Assembly (NCBI RefSeq): GCF_019112545.1 | Contig: NW_025064881.1 | Span: 133,960 to 197,959 of the forward strand | Direction: 5' to 3' | Source: Guyanagaster necrorhizus | Lineage: Eukaryota > Basidiomycota > Agaricomycetes > Agaricales > Physalacriaceae | Length of the DNA stretch: 64,000 bases | Made by a program: the position numbers and the translations under genes | Notes under the pieces: model-generated | Told to the model about the DNA's origin: nothing | Seen by the model: the letters and a program-made list of their open reading frames with translations, nothing else | Database searches by the model: none | Shown here: one piece after another, positions 33,571-45,483 of the stretch | How positions within the stretch are numbered: the stretch's first letter is position 1 | How the letters are laid out: every line of letters begins with the position of its first letter

Positions 33571-35374
33571 TGTTGAAGAGGATCTGAGTGCATGCAAGGT
33601 GAAAACAGATACAGCAGAGTGCTATCCACTGACCACACTCACACCAACACACACACAAAACTCTTAGTTTGTGGGGGGATTATAATGCAATAAAAGTAGT
33701 AATCAACAAATATAATTGTCTTCTTCAATGAATCCACAGCATGTGAACAGCAATAGCACATGTACAACAGTCCTAGATCTCTCTAAGTCTCAAAGCTTTT
33801 CATTTTATCAAAACAAGAGGTGGCAACAGGTGTTGCTGGACCTCAAGGCAAAGGGTACTGCAGCTCAATACAATACATCAAAACACTCTCACACAACTCT
33901 CAAAAGATTCTAAGCACAGCTCAGATCAACTAAAAATCTCTAACACACACAATATGTGACTCAAAGCTTCATGCTTTAAGCAGAAACCAACCACAAACAC
34001 ATCTGCAAGTGCTAAAGAGCACAGATCTCTGTTCACAAGTTTCCAAACTGATTGTAGATCCATAGGATTCAAACCTATGCAATCCAGAGACACTAATCAC
34101 AATAAAACCCCATCTACAGGCCAAAGGGTTTGAATCTCTGCCACCTGTAGTGCTGTGCATCACAAATACCTCAAAAACTCAAGATGGTGCCCTTCAGACA
34201 CTGCTCTCTTATTCTCAAGTTAGAGCACAATCCAAAATCTCTTATCAAACCAGGCTCAAGTCCTTCACAAGCTTCAATGTCTTGCTCAGTTCTCAAAGCT
34301 CTCTCAATGATATTCAATAATGAGTTCATTCTCTCACCTGAAGTTACAAACACAACCCAGAGCTAGAGTGCAAGGCTTTCTGTGCCCAATACACTATAAC
34401 TGTGGAAGATTAGAAAAACTTTCTTTTCTACTCATACAATGTGGTATTTAAATACTCTACTGTGGTACTTACTAATACAATCCTACTATGGTATCTTCAA
34501 AGCATGAGACTCTATGCTGGATCTCACAGGTATTATTCATGTGCATATCACAGTTGTTATGCTTATTCTCTTCTGGGCCAAAACTGCCTGCTGTTTCCTT
34601 GCTAGCTGACATTGGCTAGCTGGCCTAGCCAGGTCTGCTTGCTTTTTTATTTCCCTGGTGACACATCCCTGACAGTGGTAAACTGTTTCAGACTCCTGGG
34701 ATTATCTCTCATGTCTGGAGTCAGCTACAATGGTTATGTTCTCTTTTCCAGTGTCTCAACATTCTATCCAGCTCACAAAATGTGCTGCTTCTGGCCTGAC
34801 ATGCATCAATTAACCCACTCAGTAGGTATGTATGTGTCATATCTTGGTATGATGCAGAGTCCCTCACTGTGTTATGCATGCTAAGGCACTATAGGTACAC
34901 ATGCAAGTCTCTAAGCAGTATATGTGCTATTTATTCCTGAGGGCAGTATTTCTCTATCTATTTCTTTGTTGCCATCATTTTATTTCTCTGTTCAACACTC
35001 AGTTATTCAGATACCTTTCTTTGGGTCTCAGCTCTCTATTCTAAAGCATGTCTCATCAGTGTATCAATGGCTGTGTATCTTTGATCAATGTGATCAGGAT
35101 TGCTGATTATATTTTGATTGTATTCTTTTTATTTTTAGCATATCCTCTTGTAATGGTATTGGCACATTTAGGGCCAAGTGCTGGGATCTCACATACAGTC
35201 TAACCCCTCTGGTATTAGTCTGCTACTAGACCATGCACTCTGCTCATTGTTACTTCAGTTTAGCCTTATGATGGCTAGATTTCTGTGTGCTTTTATCCTA
35301 TTCTCAGTTACATGCTTACTGGACTGGAATGCAGTCTATGTATTCTAAATTTTTGCAATTTTATATGTCTGAAC
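33571..35374. repeat. Right arm of a 1,804-bp inverted repeat
   Basis: It mirrors 29,056-30,859 with coordinates summing to 64,430. It begins TGTTGAAGAG and ends GTCTGAAC. About 16 bp beyond the outer edge (GGAGAGGGCAT) is also mirrored imperfectly at the left arm, inside gag, so this outer part is gag-derived and is not a target duplication. Confidence 0.92.
34054..34117 (-). other. tRNA-like sequence in the right arm
   Basis: Mirror copy of 30,313-30,376 with the same T-arm and partial acceptor stem. It exists because the arms are identical and adds no independent support. Confidence 0.3.
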
Positions 35375-35525
35375 ATGGAGAGGGCATATCAGCATTCTGA
35401 TGATAGAAGCTAAAAGCTTAAAGAAATCATCTGTGAGGTTGGAGATAGTAGTTGATGATGGTGGCATTTGGTTTTCTTCATGCTTATTGTGTGTAAGGAA
35501 AGGAAAGCAAAAGCTTCAAGCTAAT
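35375..35525 (-). pseudogene. Gag N-terminus (element C)
   Basis: Read on the minus strand after the 5' LTR, the segment gives MPPSSTTISN then FFKLLASIIRML, aligning with MPPSSNNNSD and FFELLSSIVETL of element A. It stops at the hydrophobic segment, where the right arm begins. Confidence 0.7.
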
Positions 35526-35982
35526 TGTTAGACCTAAGTTGCACATGATCAAAACATATGATAAACAGATGCTATATTGTATTCATACAGTCATGCTTGA
35601 GTCCACTGTTGTGCTTTGTTGACCAGTATGCATCAAGACTATTTGACAAGAGGCTCAAGATGAAATAGTGTGAATAAAATTTAGCTTGAAGCTGAGATAT
35701 ACTGGCAAGAGCCTACCTATTTATATACTGTTCACATGTTATGATAATTATATTACTACCTATTGTACTTGTCTGAGTCTTTGTGCCCTTTGTCCTTAGG
35801 TATCATTACTACCTACAAAAAGTCATTGTGCATCATTAAGGGCTTGTTGCTACATTAGAGGACAATGATGGATTGGCTTGTTGTGATGACTAAGTCTTTT
35901 CCACACTCCTAAGCACTGGCTTAGATGCTCTGACTAAGCATAAATAGGAGTTAATACAAGAAAAAGGGAAAAAATTGTAACA
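35526..35982 (-). repeat. 5' LTR of Gypsy element C (457 bp)
   Basis: It runs from TGTTAGACCT to ATTGTAACA on the plus strand and carries two TGACTAA sites near 35,889 and 35,933. It is directly followed by Copia 2 sequence. Confidence 0.88.
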
Positions 35983-37230
35983 CTTTCAATGATACTAATC
36001 TAGCCTTGTTTTGGCTTCTTCAAGGCTTAATGGCTTATCACTGAGGTTGTCTGCAGTTTTCCCAATGCATATATGGTCTATTGCAACATTTATGGCTTTC
36101 AAAGATGATTCTTCTGAGGTACACTGTTGTTCTGATGTTTTCACAGCTCATGCACTTGGATTATAAAGTGTCTGGTAACTTAGTTGAGTCTTTGATGCAA
36201 TCTGGGCTGATTTATTGCATGGCTTAATTGTTTTCCCATACCATATTGGAAACTTTGATTTGATTGATGCCACATCAAGGGTTGTTTTCTCTTTTGATTT
36301 GGCATTTCTGGCATCCATGGAATCATCCAAAATGCCCTCATTTCCATCCAGAGTCTGCTTGACTTTGCTCTCTGACTCACTCTTGAGTGATAAAGAGTGG
36401 GAGACTACATAGTCAATGTCTATAGGCTCTGTAGTGTTGCTTTCAGAGAATATAACATTTCTTAAGGTCTGAATCTGCCTGGTTTGAGGGTTGTAGTATC
36501 TCCAGACTCTGAATTCATCTGTAAGACCTGTAAAAATAAATTCCCTTGACTTTGGATCCAGTTTTAACCTCTTATTGTCTTGCTGCAACATTTAGCACTT
36601 TACTTCAAATTTCTGGAGTGCTAAAATATCTGATTTTATGCTCTGAAACACTTCTTCTGGAGTCAGATTATTTTTGATGGCTCTAGTTAGTGATTGGTTC
36701 TTCAGGTATGTGGTATGTGCCACTGCCTCAGACTATAGAAACTTCAGTAAGTGATGTTCTTCTAGCATAGTGCATGCATGCTCTACAAGAGTCCAATTTA
36801 TTCTCTCAGCAACCCCATTTTGAGATGAGAAGTATACTGCAGTCAATTCCAACTGTATGTCATTGTCCTGGAGGTATTCTTTTATCTCTTCATTGATATA
36901 TTCCTTTCTATTGTCAATTCTCATAAACTTCAGATCCTTCTCTTTGTAGACTTTGATGTATTTTTGATACTGCTGGATCTTCTTTTGAATTTCTGTATCT
37001 TGCTTTGACTTCAAAAAATACAACATTGTCCTTTGGGATTTCCCATCTGTGAAGCTTATATAATATCTTTCACTATAGATACCCTGAGTTCAGGCTGGCC
37101 TCCATAGATCTGAAAATGACATTTCCTCTATTTCAGTATAGTCTCTTTTAGCTTCATGTGAAAATGGCTTGGTATGATGCTTAGCCTTTATGCAAGCTAT
37201 GCAATCTGTCTGGGGCTTAGCTGACTCATC
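35983..37230 (-). pseudogene. Copia integrase pseudogene (Copia 2)
   Basis: The frame 36,733-37,026 contains FMRIDNRKEY and SSQNGVAERINWTLVEHA, the Copia integrase core with the catalytic glutamate in the AER motif. Upstream, DESAKPQTDCIACIKAKHH (37,150-37,230) is the zinc-binding end of the pre-integrase region. The frame 36,148-36,591 (KLDPKSREFIFTGL, WRYYNPQTRQI) is the C-terminal domain. It runs into EEAKTRLD-like sequence before reverse transcriptase and stops at the element C LTR. Confidence 0.82.
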
Positions 37231-37356
37231 TACAGTTGACTATCCCACAATGCATATGGTCAGGAGACACTAGAACTGTATGCATTTATAGATTTATGCA
37301 GAATCAAAATAGCATATAATGTGACATGTGACTTATGTGACAACATTATCATTGCC

Positions 37357-39017
37357 TCAAAATGCTGTCAGTGGCTTTTGGGTCAGCTTTCCATGCATCT
37401 CCTTGAATAATGCTCCTCTCAACTTTCTCAGCTGTGGTATTAATCCACTCTGGTCATCTTGTGAAACACAAAATGCCTCCAGCTTTTGAATAAGCTCAAA
37501 TCCTTCTCTTGTAGTTATTAAGATTTGTTCTTCCTCTCTCTCCTCTTTCTCCTCTTCCTTCTTATTATCATCAATGACAGTTATTTTCCTATTTTCTACT
37601 GCAATATCATGCTTGACAGCAGCAACAAACTCCTCATCTGTTGGCACCACCTCAAGATCTTCAGTATATTCTTCTGCAATAGAGTTAACCATCTCTTCAA
37701 TGGTTGGAATAGAACTAAACATGCAATTTTGTTGTTTCAATTCAACAAGATGGTCCTTCAACATTATCTCTGCTGTCTGGAACTGTTGAATGGGGGCAAT
37801 TTGAGTGAAAGGTGTGTTCATTTTTGACTGTGACAAAGGAGCCAACTGATTGACTGCCTCCAGTACTTTATCAACATTGTTCTCTGCATTTATAACAGCT
37901 ATAAGAGCAGAACACCAGTCAGCATCAGCATATTAGTTTTCAAGCAGATTCTGCAATACCTGTTTGATCTCTGGAAGCATGCATTTGTCTGTTGAGGCAA
38001 AGTCACAAACAAGATTCCATGCAGACTTGACAAGTGAGGTGTCTTGAAAATCATTGGATGGTGTGGTAGACTGTGACTTAGGTGCATTATCAGGCATTAT
38101 ACCAGTGTGTTTTCAGTAGTTTTCTATTGTTTTACTGCTGACATTTACCCAAGCATCATAAGCAATAGTCATAGCTTCAAGAAGATCAAGCTTGAAAATC
38201 TCAGACTCTCCAAGATCATTGAGATCAAGTGCACAGATGCGCATGGCATTCCAATAATATGTCTTAAAGCAGTAGATAATACCAGCATCTAGTGGCTGAA
38301 CATATAGAGTCATGTTGGGCTCAAAGAACTCTAGCTTTGTGTTATGAGGTGTATAAGTGATGAAATGCTCTCAAAAGTTGTCTAAGATCAGCAGAACCTG
38401 TCACATCTCTCTCTTCATCTTTAAATCAAATATCTTCACCCACTTTATAAATATTTTGCTCATCATCCTGGCCTTCTTGTTATTCTGATAATAGAATCCC
38501 ATTGCTGTTGGACTCTTTTTCTTGAAACACTGCAGTTGCTTTGACTTTCCAATGAAAACAACTGGCATCCACTCACTCTCATCTGCATTCACAGCAAAAC
38601 ATATGGTGATGCAAAACTTGTCCTGTTTCCATCCACTCAGAGGATCAGATGCTAAGATATGATGTGGGATGGCAAAGATGACAAGACCAGATTCATCAAT
38701 ATTCTATCTATTCCACATCATATATTTCACCATAATGCTGTGAAGATGCATATGTTCTTTTTTCACTGCCACTATATCCACTGAGCCTGCTTCTCCATGC
38801 TGCCAAACCTTCTGAATCTTTCATGCCTTGCAGAATGACTTCAACTATCCCTTTCCTTTCAAACACTGATTTTCTGGAATATTCATCAGATTTTTAATCT
38901 GATTTCACTTCTCTATCAGCATTGCACTGGTCACAATCTCATCTCAGAGCTGCATGTTCTGATACCAGAATGTAACAGCATGCTCTACATCAGATCAGAT
39001 AACAATATGAGACTTTT
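37357..39017 (-). pseudogene. Pogo-like transposase pseudogene, catalytic part
   Basis: This is the DDE region of a Tigger/pogo transposase, the enzyme that cuts and pastes the element. Visible motifs are NIDESGLVIF near 38,690 (first Asp), VNADESEWMPVVFIGKSKQ near 38,560, LLILDN near 38,375 (second Asp), and YVQPLDAGIIYCFK near 38,290 (third Asp, about 30 residues later). The C-terminal part at 37,357-37,845 is acidic and Lys/Glu rich. Stops near 38,400, 38,700 and 38,830 break the frame. The N-terminal part lies beyond Gypsy E at 44,872-45,120. Confidence 0.85.
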
Positions 39018-39486
39018 TGTTAAGCCCAAATGACACATAACCTAAACATGTGATAAACTGACACTGTCTTGCACTTCAGACAATGATGTCAGAGTTCACT
39101 TGATATGTTATGTGGCTTTGTATTGCAAGGCCTTTAGATCAGCTTGAGATAAGATGATGAAGAAATAAACTTTAGCTCAAAGCTGGAGATACTACAGCAA
39201 GAGCTACACTACTTATATACCAGTCATCATTTATCTAAAGATACAACTGCCTAATTATGCATCCTAGCATTATAGAGCATTTTGTCCAGTGTTGTTAAGC
39301 TACCTACAAAAGGGTATTGTCTGTCATCAAGTGGTTACCATCATGTTGAAGAACAATGACTGACTGGACATGTTGTGATAACTAAGCCTGGTCTCATGGT
39401 TCTAAGCACTGGTTAAGCACTATGACTAAGCAAAGATAGGAGTCAATTCCTTGAAATAAAGGATAAAATGTGGAAAAATCATAATA
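39018..39486 (-). repeat. 3' LTR of Gypsy element E
   Basis: It runs from TGTTAAGCCC to ATCATAATA; the terminal CA has become TA. One TGACTAA is intact near 39,423 and the partner reads TAACTAA. The complement of a polypurine tract (ACCCCCTCATTAA) follows. Confidence 0.9.
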
Positions 39487-39559
39487 TTACCCCCTCATTA
39501 AGACCATTGTCCTGATGGTTCAATTTAGAGATAAGTCATAGGATCATGGGAGCAGATAA

Positions 39560-40914
39560 TCTGTCCTTCTTCTCATAAGATTTATAAAGACATTGACTAT
39601 TAAGTTGGTCAATATTCTGTTTATAATCACAGATTGCATTCTCAGCATTCATGTGTCATTCATTGATCCATTGGTTTGACTCTGGTCTGTAGCCTTTTCA
39701 GCTGACAAGGTAGTCAACTGTGGTTCAGCTTCTACCATCATGAGCCCAAACTTTGCATAGTTGATAGTTTAGAACTTGATTGACTTTGTAGTGTTCTTTG
39801 TCATCTATCAGGTCAAATGAGGATGGAGGTGGTCATTCCTGGTTTCAGAATGCTGATGCAATATATGGCATTAACAGTGTTTCATTAAAAATGTTATGTA
39901 TCTTTCAAGTAGTTAGAAGACATAATTTATAGGTGGAGTTGCTGATCTTGGCGAGGATCAGAAATGGGCCTGTTTGTTTATTAGCAAGCTTCTGTTTCAG
40001 GTGGGGAAGATGTAGATTTGTGATATCCAGCCAGACTTTATCATTGACTGAATATTTGTGTGCCAGCTGCTGATGTTTATCATACTGTTTCTTTATAGTC
40101 ACTGTAGCCTTCTTGAGAGCTGCCTTGGTTTTAGTGTGGATTTTCCCCATAATGGCAGTGAAGTCAGTGGAGGCAGGTGTCATTCTTTGCACATGTTTAG
40201 TCTGGGTGACATGAGGGTGCTATCCATAGTTTACAAAGAACAGTGTCTTGCCTGTGGCCAAGTGGATCCTGTTGTTGTGTTGGAAGGCTGCAAGAGCCAA
40301 CCATTTGATCCAATCATCTTAACAGTAGTTGATAAAGAGCTAGAGGTATTTCTCCACCTTTTGGTTTGCCCATTTTGTTTGTCCATCTGTTTGGAGATGG
40401 TATGTGGTGGATGCATTCTGTTTAATGTTAAGTAGGTGGTACAAATCATCCAAGAACTTGAACATGAATTGTGGTCCTCTATCTGAGATAATGACTTGAG
40501 GCATACCATATTTGGCATATACCTCATCATATAAGATCTTTGCCCATCCTTCAGAGGTTAGCTCAGTAAAGCATGTGACTGGAATGATTGCTTTGGAGAA
40601 TCAACTGACTATGACAAGGATTGCATCATAGCTGTTGCAGTCTGGTAATTCAATGATCATGTCCACTGAGATATGGGTCTATGATGATGATGGAACCTTA
40701 TTCAGATAGAGTGGTACTGCTCATAGCTGTGTTAAAGATTTGTCTTACTGGCAAACCTTGCATGCTTTAATATATTGGGTGATATCAATGCCTATTTTAG
40801 GCCATCAGTAATTTCACAGAATCAGTTCCTTGGTCTTGGCAATGCATGGATGTCTGGCAGTTGCATGATCATGACAGATGGCAATGAGGCAATTCTGGTT
40901 GTTGAGTGGTGAAG
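39560..40914 (-). pseudogene. Integrase and chromodomain pseudogene (element E)
   Basis: The integrase C-terminal region is readable at 39,905-40,192, the core around 40,231-40,690, and the zinc-binding remnant (CHDHATARHP, KACKVCQ) at 40,750-40,880. The chromodomain remnant TVDYLVS then KGYRPESNQW lies near 39,660-39,715, with a stop replacing its central Trp. The upstream edge at about 40,915 joins directly to the gag linker. Confidence 0.8.
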
Positions 40915-43900
40915 TCAGGTATATTTGAATGCATGCATAATTTAGACATAGGTGGTACTACAGAGGTGTAATCAGTCCATCCAGTGTCTGCTTGTAACAC
41001 ACCACTCATTATTTCTGCCAAGTTAGCAGAATCACTCACTGCTCAGCCCTATCTTTTACCTCCTCAACCTTGGTATCTGGTCTGAAGGCTTCTTCTTCCT
41101 TCTGTAACTTGATGATCAGGGCCCTGAGGTCCTCCTGAGTGCATTTATTCTTTTTCTGTGGGCAGTCTCATGCCATGTGGCTCTTTTGTCCACAATTAAA
41201 GCACTTTTCCTCCTTCTTGAGCTGATCCACATCTATTGGCTTATCTGTTCCAGTAAATGTCATGCCCATATCAGCTTTCTTCTCACTATATGAGAAAGTT
41301 GGAGTTGAGCCACTGGACTTAGCAGATGTGGTCATGCTGAAGGTGGACTTCATGCCTTGTCTTTGGTGCTTCTGATCCTCAGTTAGGGTGGTCTGATCTG
41401 CCTTCTGCTGCTGCCTTTTTTTATACATAGTGATAATGCAGGCCTTCTATTTGTTATATCTCTTTGGGATATTTTGTCTGATGCCATGATCATCATGAAG
41501 TAGGAGGTAGGTGCTCTCATCTTCATGTACTTGACTATCCTTTCCATGTCTGCGACATCATCTCATACTCCAGCAAGCTTGCTGAGTCACTCTAATTTGT
41601 CAAAGTACTTGATTGCTGGTTTGTCTCCTATCCTGTAGTCCTTTATCTTCTGCTTGTGTATCTCTTAAACTGCTGGATTGGTGAATTTGCTGATCACCAT
41701 CTGTCTGAATACCAGCCATGAGGAGTACCAGTGATGTTATTATGTGGTGGACCAGAATGTGGAGATGAGAAGTACCCACTATGTTTTTGCCTTGTCTTTG
41801 AGATATGTGAAGGTGAACCTGACCTTATACATGTTGAGGATGAAGAAGAAGGAGTATACTTGGAAATATTGATCACAGTCAGTGAGGAAGTGGTCAATAT
41901 TGTCAGATGCTCCTTTGAAGGGATGAGGCTTGTGCAGGAGATCTGATCAGCAGTTAAGAATGGCAGCATCTGCTGTAAGTGCTGTCATTGGATTCAGAAT
42001 CCCACCAAAGGGCAGGACATTCCAGATCATCAGGGGTCCTAGAAAGAAATGCAGAGAGTTATTATCAGTGACAGGACTCTTTAGTGGCTGTGCCTTCTTG
42101 TATACTATATGCCCATTCTGAATGGTAAATCCTAATTTGATGGCTTCAGGGTCATTTTCAGTGGCTTCTGGTGCCTTCCCATCACTCCTACTGCCTTTGG
42201 CTTCATCTGATGGGGATTGTCCAGTGATTGGTCAGTGCATTGGCTGGGTCCATGGGTTCTGATAAAAATTCCTTAGCCTAGGTTGGCTTTGTATAAGCCA
42301 AGATACCATGCTGTAGATGGCTGAGGTGGCAAATATGTATTGGGAGGATGTTATTCAGATGGAAGGTGCCATATAGGTGGCTCAGCTGGATGCTACACTT
42401 GGTGTTCACAGTATTAGTTCAATGTTGAACTTAGACTTATATACCAGTAGCAGTGATAGTTGGATTCCTAAATGATTTTTATTGTAAATAAAAATAGCCC
42501 ACTCAGTAGCCACATATTAAATGATGTCCACATGCTCAACTCTGTCAGCAGCAGTATACCTTTATCCTATGGACAACACCAGCCAGATGTCATCCATCCA
42601 TAAAGTGGCTGCCTCTTCCTGGTACAGCTGTAAAAACTCACTCTGGCACTTCTCCTGTGCTCTCCTTGCCAATTCTTCTTCTATTGGATGTTGCATGAAC
42701 ATACTGCCTCACTCAGAGAGAGGGTCCTCTTTCCCCTCATTGTTAGGCCCTTCCTCATCCTCATTGTCCATCTCACCCTCATCCCCTTTAAGAAGGAAAC
42801 TGTTGCATAGGTTGTAGATGTCCAGATTGGCCTGACTGTTGCTGCTGCTGGGTGCTGGATCCAGCATTGCTAGATCTAGGATGAGGAGAAGACTCTTCTC
42901 TTCTTCACTGCTGCTTCTCAGCATCATGTCTTGCTGCTTCTACCACCACTGCTCTGCAATATCAGCAGAAGTTTTGATAAAAGTGGAGTCAGAGGAAGAA
43001 CATTGTGATATGCCTGTCTAGGACTTGCTTGAGGTCTTCAGTGGGGTCAATATGCTCATCATCACCTCTGAGGTCTCCACCCTGACTTTATAAGTCTTCT
43101 TCTCAGGCTGGAATATCATTGGTATCAGTGATTGAGTCAGTCCTATAAGATAATAGGCAGTCATCATCAAGATCAAGTGATGCTCATTGATAGACATCAT
43201 CTACATGAATGATACCTTTGGGGGGTACTGCCCATGGGTTAGGCTCTGAGGCAGCAGGAATGCTGGGTTTCTGGAATGGAGTGTCAGGAGAGTTAATGAG
43301 AGTCCTGTCAATAGTGGAGGTACTAAGGCTCTCTGAGCCCCTTCACCAATCCACCATGTCTTGTGCTCAGAGATACTGTCCGAAGAGGGTGTCCTCTCTA
43401 GCTGTCTCATACTTGATTTGCATCTGCTCCTGGACATACTCAGCAAGAGAATCAGTGTGTCAAACTTCATTCTCTGGAGGGAGAACCAGATCAATGGGAT
43501 TAGCTAGTTGTGATACTTCTGGTGGCATTTATATGCTGTCTGTTCTGCTTAGAGTACAGCTGCTCTAGTGGCACTCCATTCAGTCAAATGCTGCTGCTGC
43601 TGCTGCTCACCAGTATCTTTCTTCATCACTATCATCAGCAAAGAATACATTGTCAGTCCTGATGATGCCTGTCCTTCCTCTCTCACTGTTGGTACTCTGA
43701 TTTCTGATGTATAGCTCAGTGGGAAAACTCTCTCTGCTTCCTGTCAGTGTTGCAAATAGAGAGTCATGGCCATTATTGGAAGAGGTACTCCTACTCCTTC
43801 AAGCCACTCTAGTGGCATCAAGAGAGTCTCTGGCATGACATCCAACACCAGACTCAGAGGGTGCAGTTGAGAGGGTTGCTTTCATTATATGGATGTGGCT

Positions 43901-44357
43901 GAAGATGTCTGTGCACTCTATATGCAGGATGGGCATGTCAGGTCACAGTCTTTGAAATCCTGTAGCCTAAGGGTTGCTATCATCTCTGATGATTGCCATC
44001 AAGGGTTGGAGTGGGTATCAGTGCTGTATTTCTTCCTCAGGACATTGCATAGATGCATCCTCAGGGTCAGTTTTGGGTATGGTTCCTTCTGTGAGCTGGA
44101 AGGACTGTTGAACAGAGAGAGAGATGTCATGAAGGAGGAGGTCAGAAGTGACATTTCATAGGATACATCAGATATGCTGAAATTCTTAATAATGTCTAAT
44201 TGCTCAGGCAGTGATTAATTGGCATCTACAGCACAGCTATATGATCACTAATAATCCTAATAGAGTTCCAATAATAGAAGTGAGGAGTTTGAAGAACTCA
44301 TGAGTGAAATTCAGATCTGATGGGTTGATTGCAGAGGGCATTCAGTTTTTCAGCATG
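40915..44357 (-). pseudogene. Gag pseudogene (element E)
   Basis: A zinc knuckle begins CFNCGQKSHMA near 41,170-41,200 and then meets a stop. Capsid-like pieces lie at 41,694-41,969, and acidic Ser-rich pieces at 42,709-43,494. The likely start at 44,357 gives MLKN followed by a stop, then FFKLLTSIIGTLLGLLVII, the same hydrophobic segment as in elements A and B. Frames are heavily broken. Confidence 0.72.
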
Positions 44358-44397
44358 GTTGAGCTTGAAAAAGAGAAGCTAAAAGCTTCAAGCTAAT

Positions 44398-44866
44398 TGT
44401 TAAGCCCAAATGACACATAACCTAAACATGTGATAAACTGACACTGTCTCACACTTCAGACAATGATGTCAGAGTTCACTTGATATGTTATGTGGCTTTG
44501 CATTGCAAGGCCTTTAGATCAGCTTGAGATAAAATAGTGAAGAAATAAACTTTAGCTCAAAGCTGAGGATACTACAGCAAGAGCTACACTACTTATATAC
44601 CAGTCATTGTCCATCTAAAGATACAACTGTCTAATTGTGCATTCTGGTATTATGGAGTGTTTTGTCCAGTGTCATTAAGCTACTTACAAAAGAGTATTGT
44701 CTGTTATTGAGCAGTTATCATCATGTCAAAAAACAATGACTGACTGGGCATGTTGTAATGACTAAGCCTGGTCCTATGGTTCTAAGCACTAATTAAGTGC
44801 TATGACTAAGCAAAGATAAGGGTCAATTTCTTGAAATAAAGGATAAAATGTGGAAAAATCATAACA
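44398..44866 (-). repeat. 5' LTR of Gypsy element E
   Basis: 469 bp, the same length as the 3' copy. The two copies differ at several dozen sites, and every difference I noted is a transition. Two TGACTAA sites are intact near 44,758 and 44,804. Confidence 0.9.
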
Positions 44867-44871
44867 TTTTT

Positions 44872-45120
44872 TGGATGATAGTATATTAGGGTTCTCATTT
44901 GTATGCTGTTCAATTTTTGTATAAGATACCAGTTTTCATAAAAGAGTTGGTTGGATAAAGAGCAGTGCATCTTTCTTTTGATTTGCAAAATGTGCCACAA
45001 TATCAGCATGTCAATGGGAAGAATGGTTATCAACATGTTTTAATACTACAAGCCAGTCTTCTGTTGTGAGGTGTGAGTGGGAGATCTGCTTTGGAGGCTG
45101 AGCTAATAATGTGTACATTG
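44872..45120 (-). pseudogene. Pogo-like transposase pseudogene, DNA-binding part
   Basis: On the minus strand this reads EDWLVVLKHVDNH, then ADIVAHFANQKKDALLF and IQPTLLSKL, ending NPNILSSKK at the Gypsy E insertion site. This is the helix-turn-helix (CENP-B type) that binds transposon ends; the frame resumes at 39,017. The remaining 360 bp up to 45,481 are the AT-rich transposon end without coding signal. Confidence 0.75.
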
Positions 45121-45483
45121 GGACTTTCTCCTTTATTTTATATGCTCATATGAATTTCCAGATTTAGCACATAGTTTTTATATTGGTTCAGAAGGCATGT
45201 TTATAGAGATATAGGCTGTGCTGCTTTACAATAATTTTTTTTGTGTTTATTATAGTCTATACAAACAAATTATGTTCTTTATTATTCTAATATATGCATA
45301 ATGTCTTATCAGCTTACTACAATTTTGGATCTGACAATGCATATTCCTAACTAAAACTATATGCATTATGTGATATGCATTTCTAGCCTATTTCCCTGCT
45401 TCCTGACTGCATTCCAGCCCAATTTATATGCAAAGTCAGAATTATGCATTTTGATATTATGCATTGTGAGATAGTCAACTGTA

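Larger units (their letters stand above)
25324..35982 (-). mobile_element. Gypsy element C, interrupted by an inverted-repeat structure
   Basis: Reading the minus strand from 35,982: 5' LTR (35,526-35,982), gag N-terminus (35,375-35,525), then a 6.3-kb palindromic block (two 1,804-bp arms around 2,711 bp), then the remaining gag, protease, RT, RNase H and integrase down to 25,324, where element B's LTR interrupts it. The 3' end and 3' LTR are missing. The gag middle lies inside the block but on the opposite strand (30,860-33,570). The LTR abuts Copia element 2, into which C inserted. Confidence 0.8.
39018..44866 (-). mobile_element. Gypsy element E, internally deleted, with both LTRs
   Basis: Element E has two 469-bp LTRs (39,018-39,486 and 44,398-44,866), a polypurine tract and gag-to-integrase coding remnants, but no protease, RT or RNase H. 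Compared with element A about 2.5 kb is missing at a junction near 40,915. The flanking 5 bp are CTTTT and TTTTT, a target duplication with one transition. It inserted into the pogo transposase gene between its DNA-binding and catalytic parts. It could only have moved with proteins supplied by another copy, or was deleted after insertion. Confidence 0.9.
37233..45481 (-). mobile_element. Pogo/Tigger-like DNA transposon with TIRs and TA target duplication
   Basis: Both ends carry a terminal inverted repeat starting CAGTTGACTATC and matching over about 24 bp with one difference, flanked by TA at 37,231-37,232 and 45,482-45,483, as expected for Tc1/mariner-superfamily insertion. Gypsy E lies inside it; without E the transposon is about 2.4 kb, normal for pogo elements with one transposase. 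It sits inside the Copia 2 coding region. Removing it and one TA restores an open Copia frame across the site. Confidence 0.9.

Noticed and set aside
29056..35374. The inverted arms as terminal inverted repeats of a large DNA transposon
   Set aside because: There is no transposase between them, no target duplication outside, and the spacer is Gypsy gag that completes the host element; an inversion or inverted duplication fits better.
43588..43607. Short triplet runs such as CTG repeats here, GAA near 31,617 and GAT near 50,786
   Set aside because: These are short microsatellite-like runs inside low-complexity gag or linker sequence, with no sign of a separate function.
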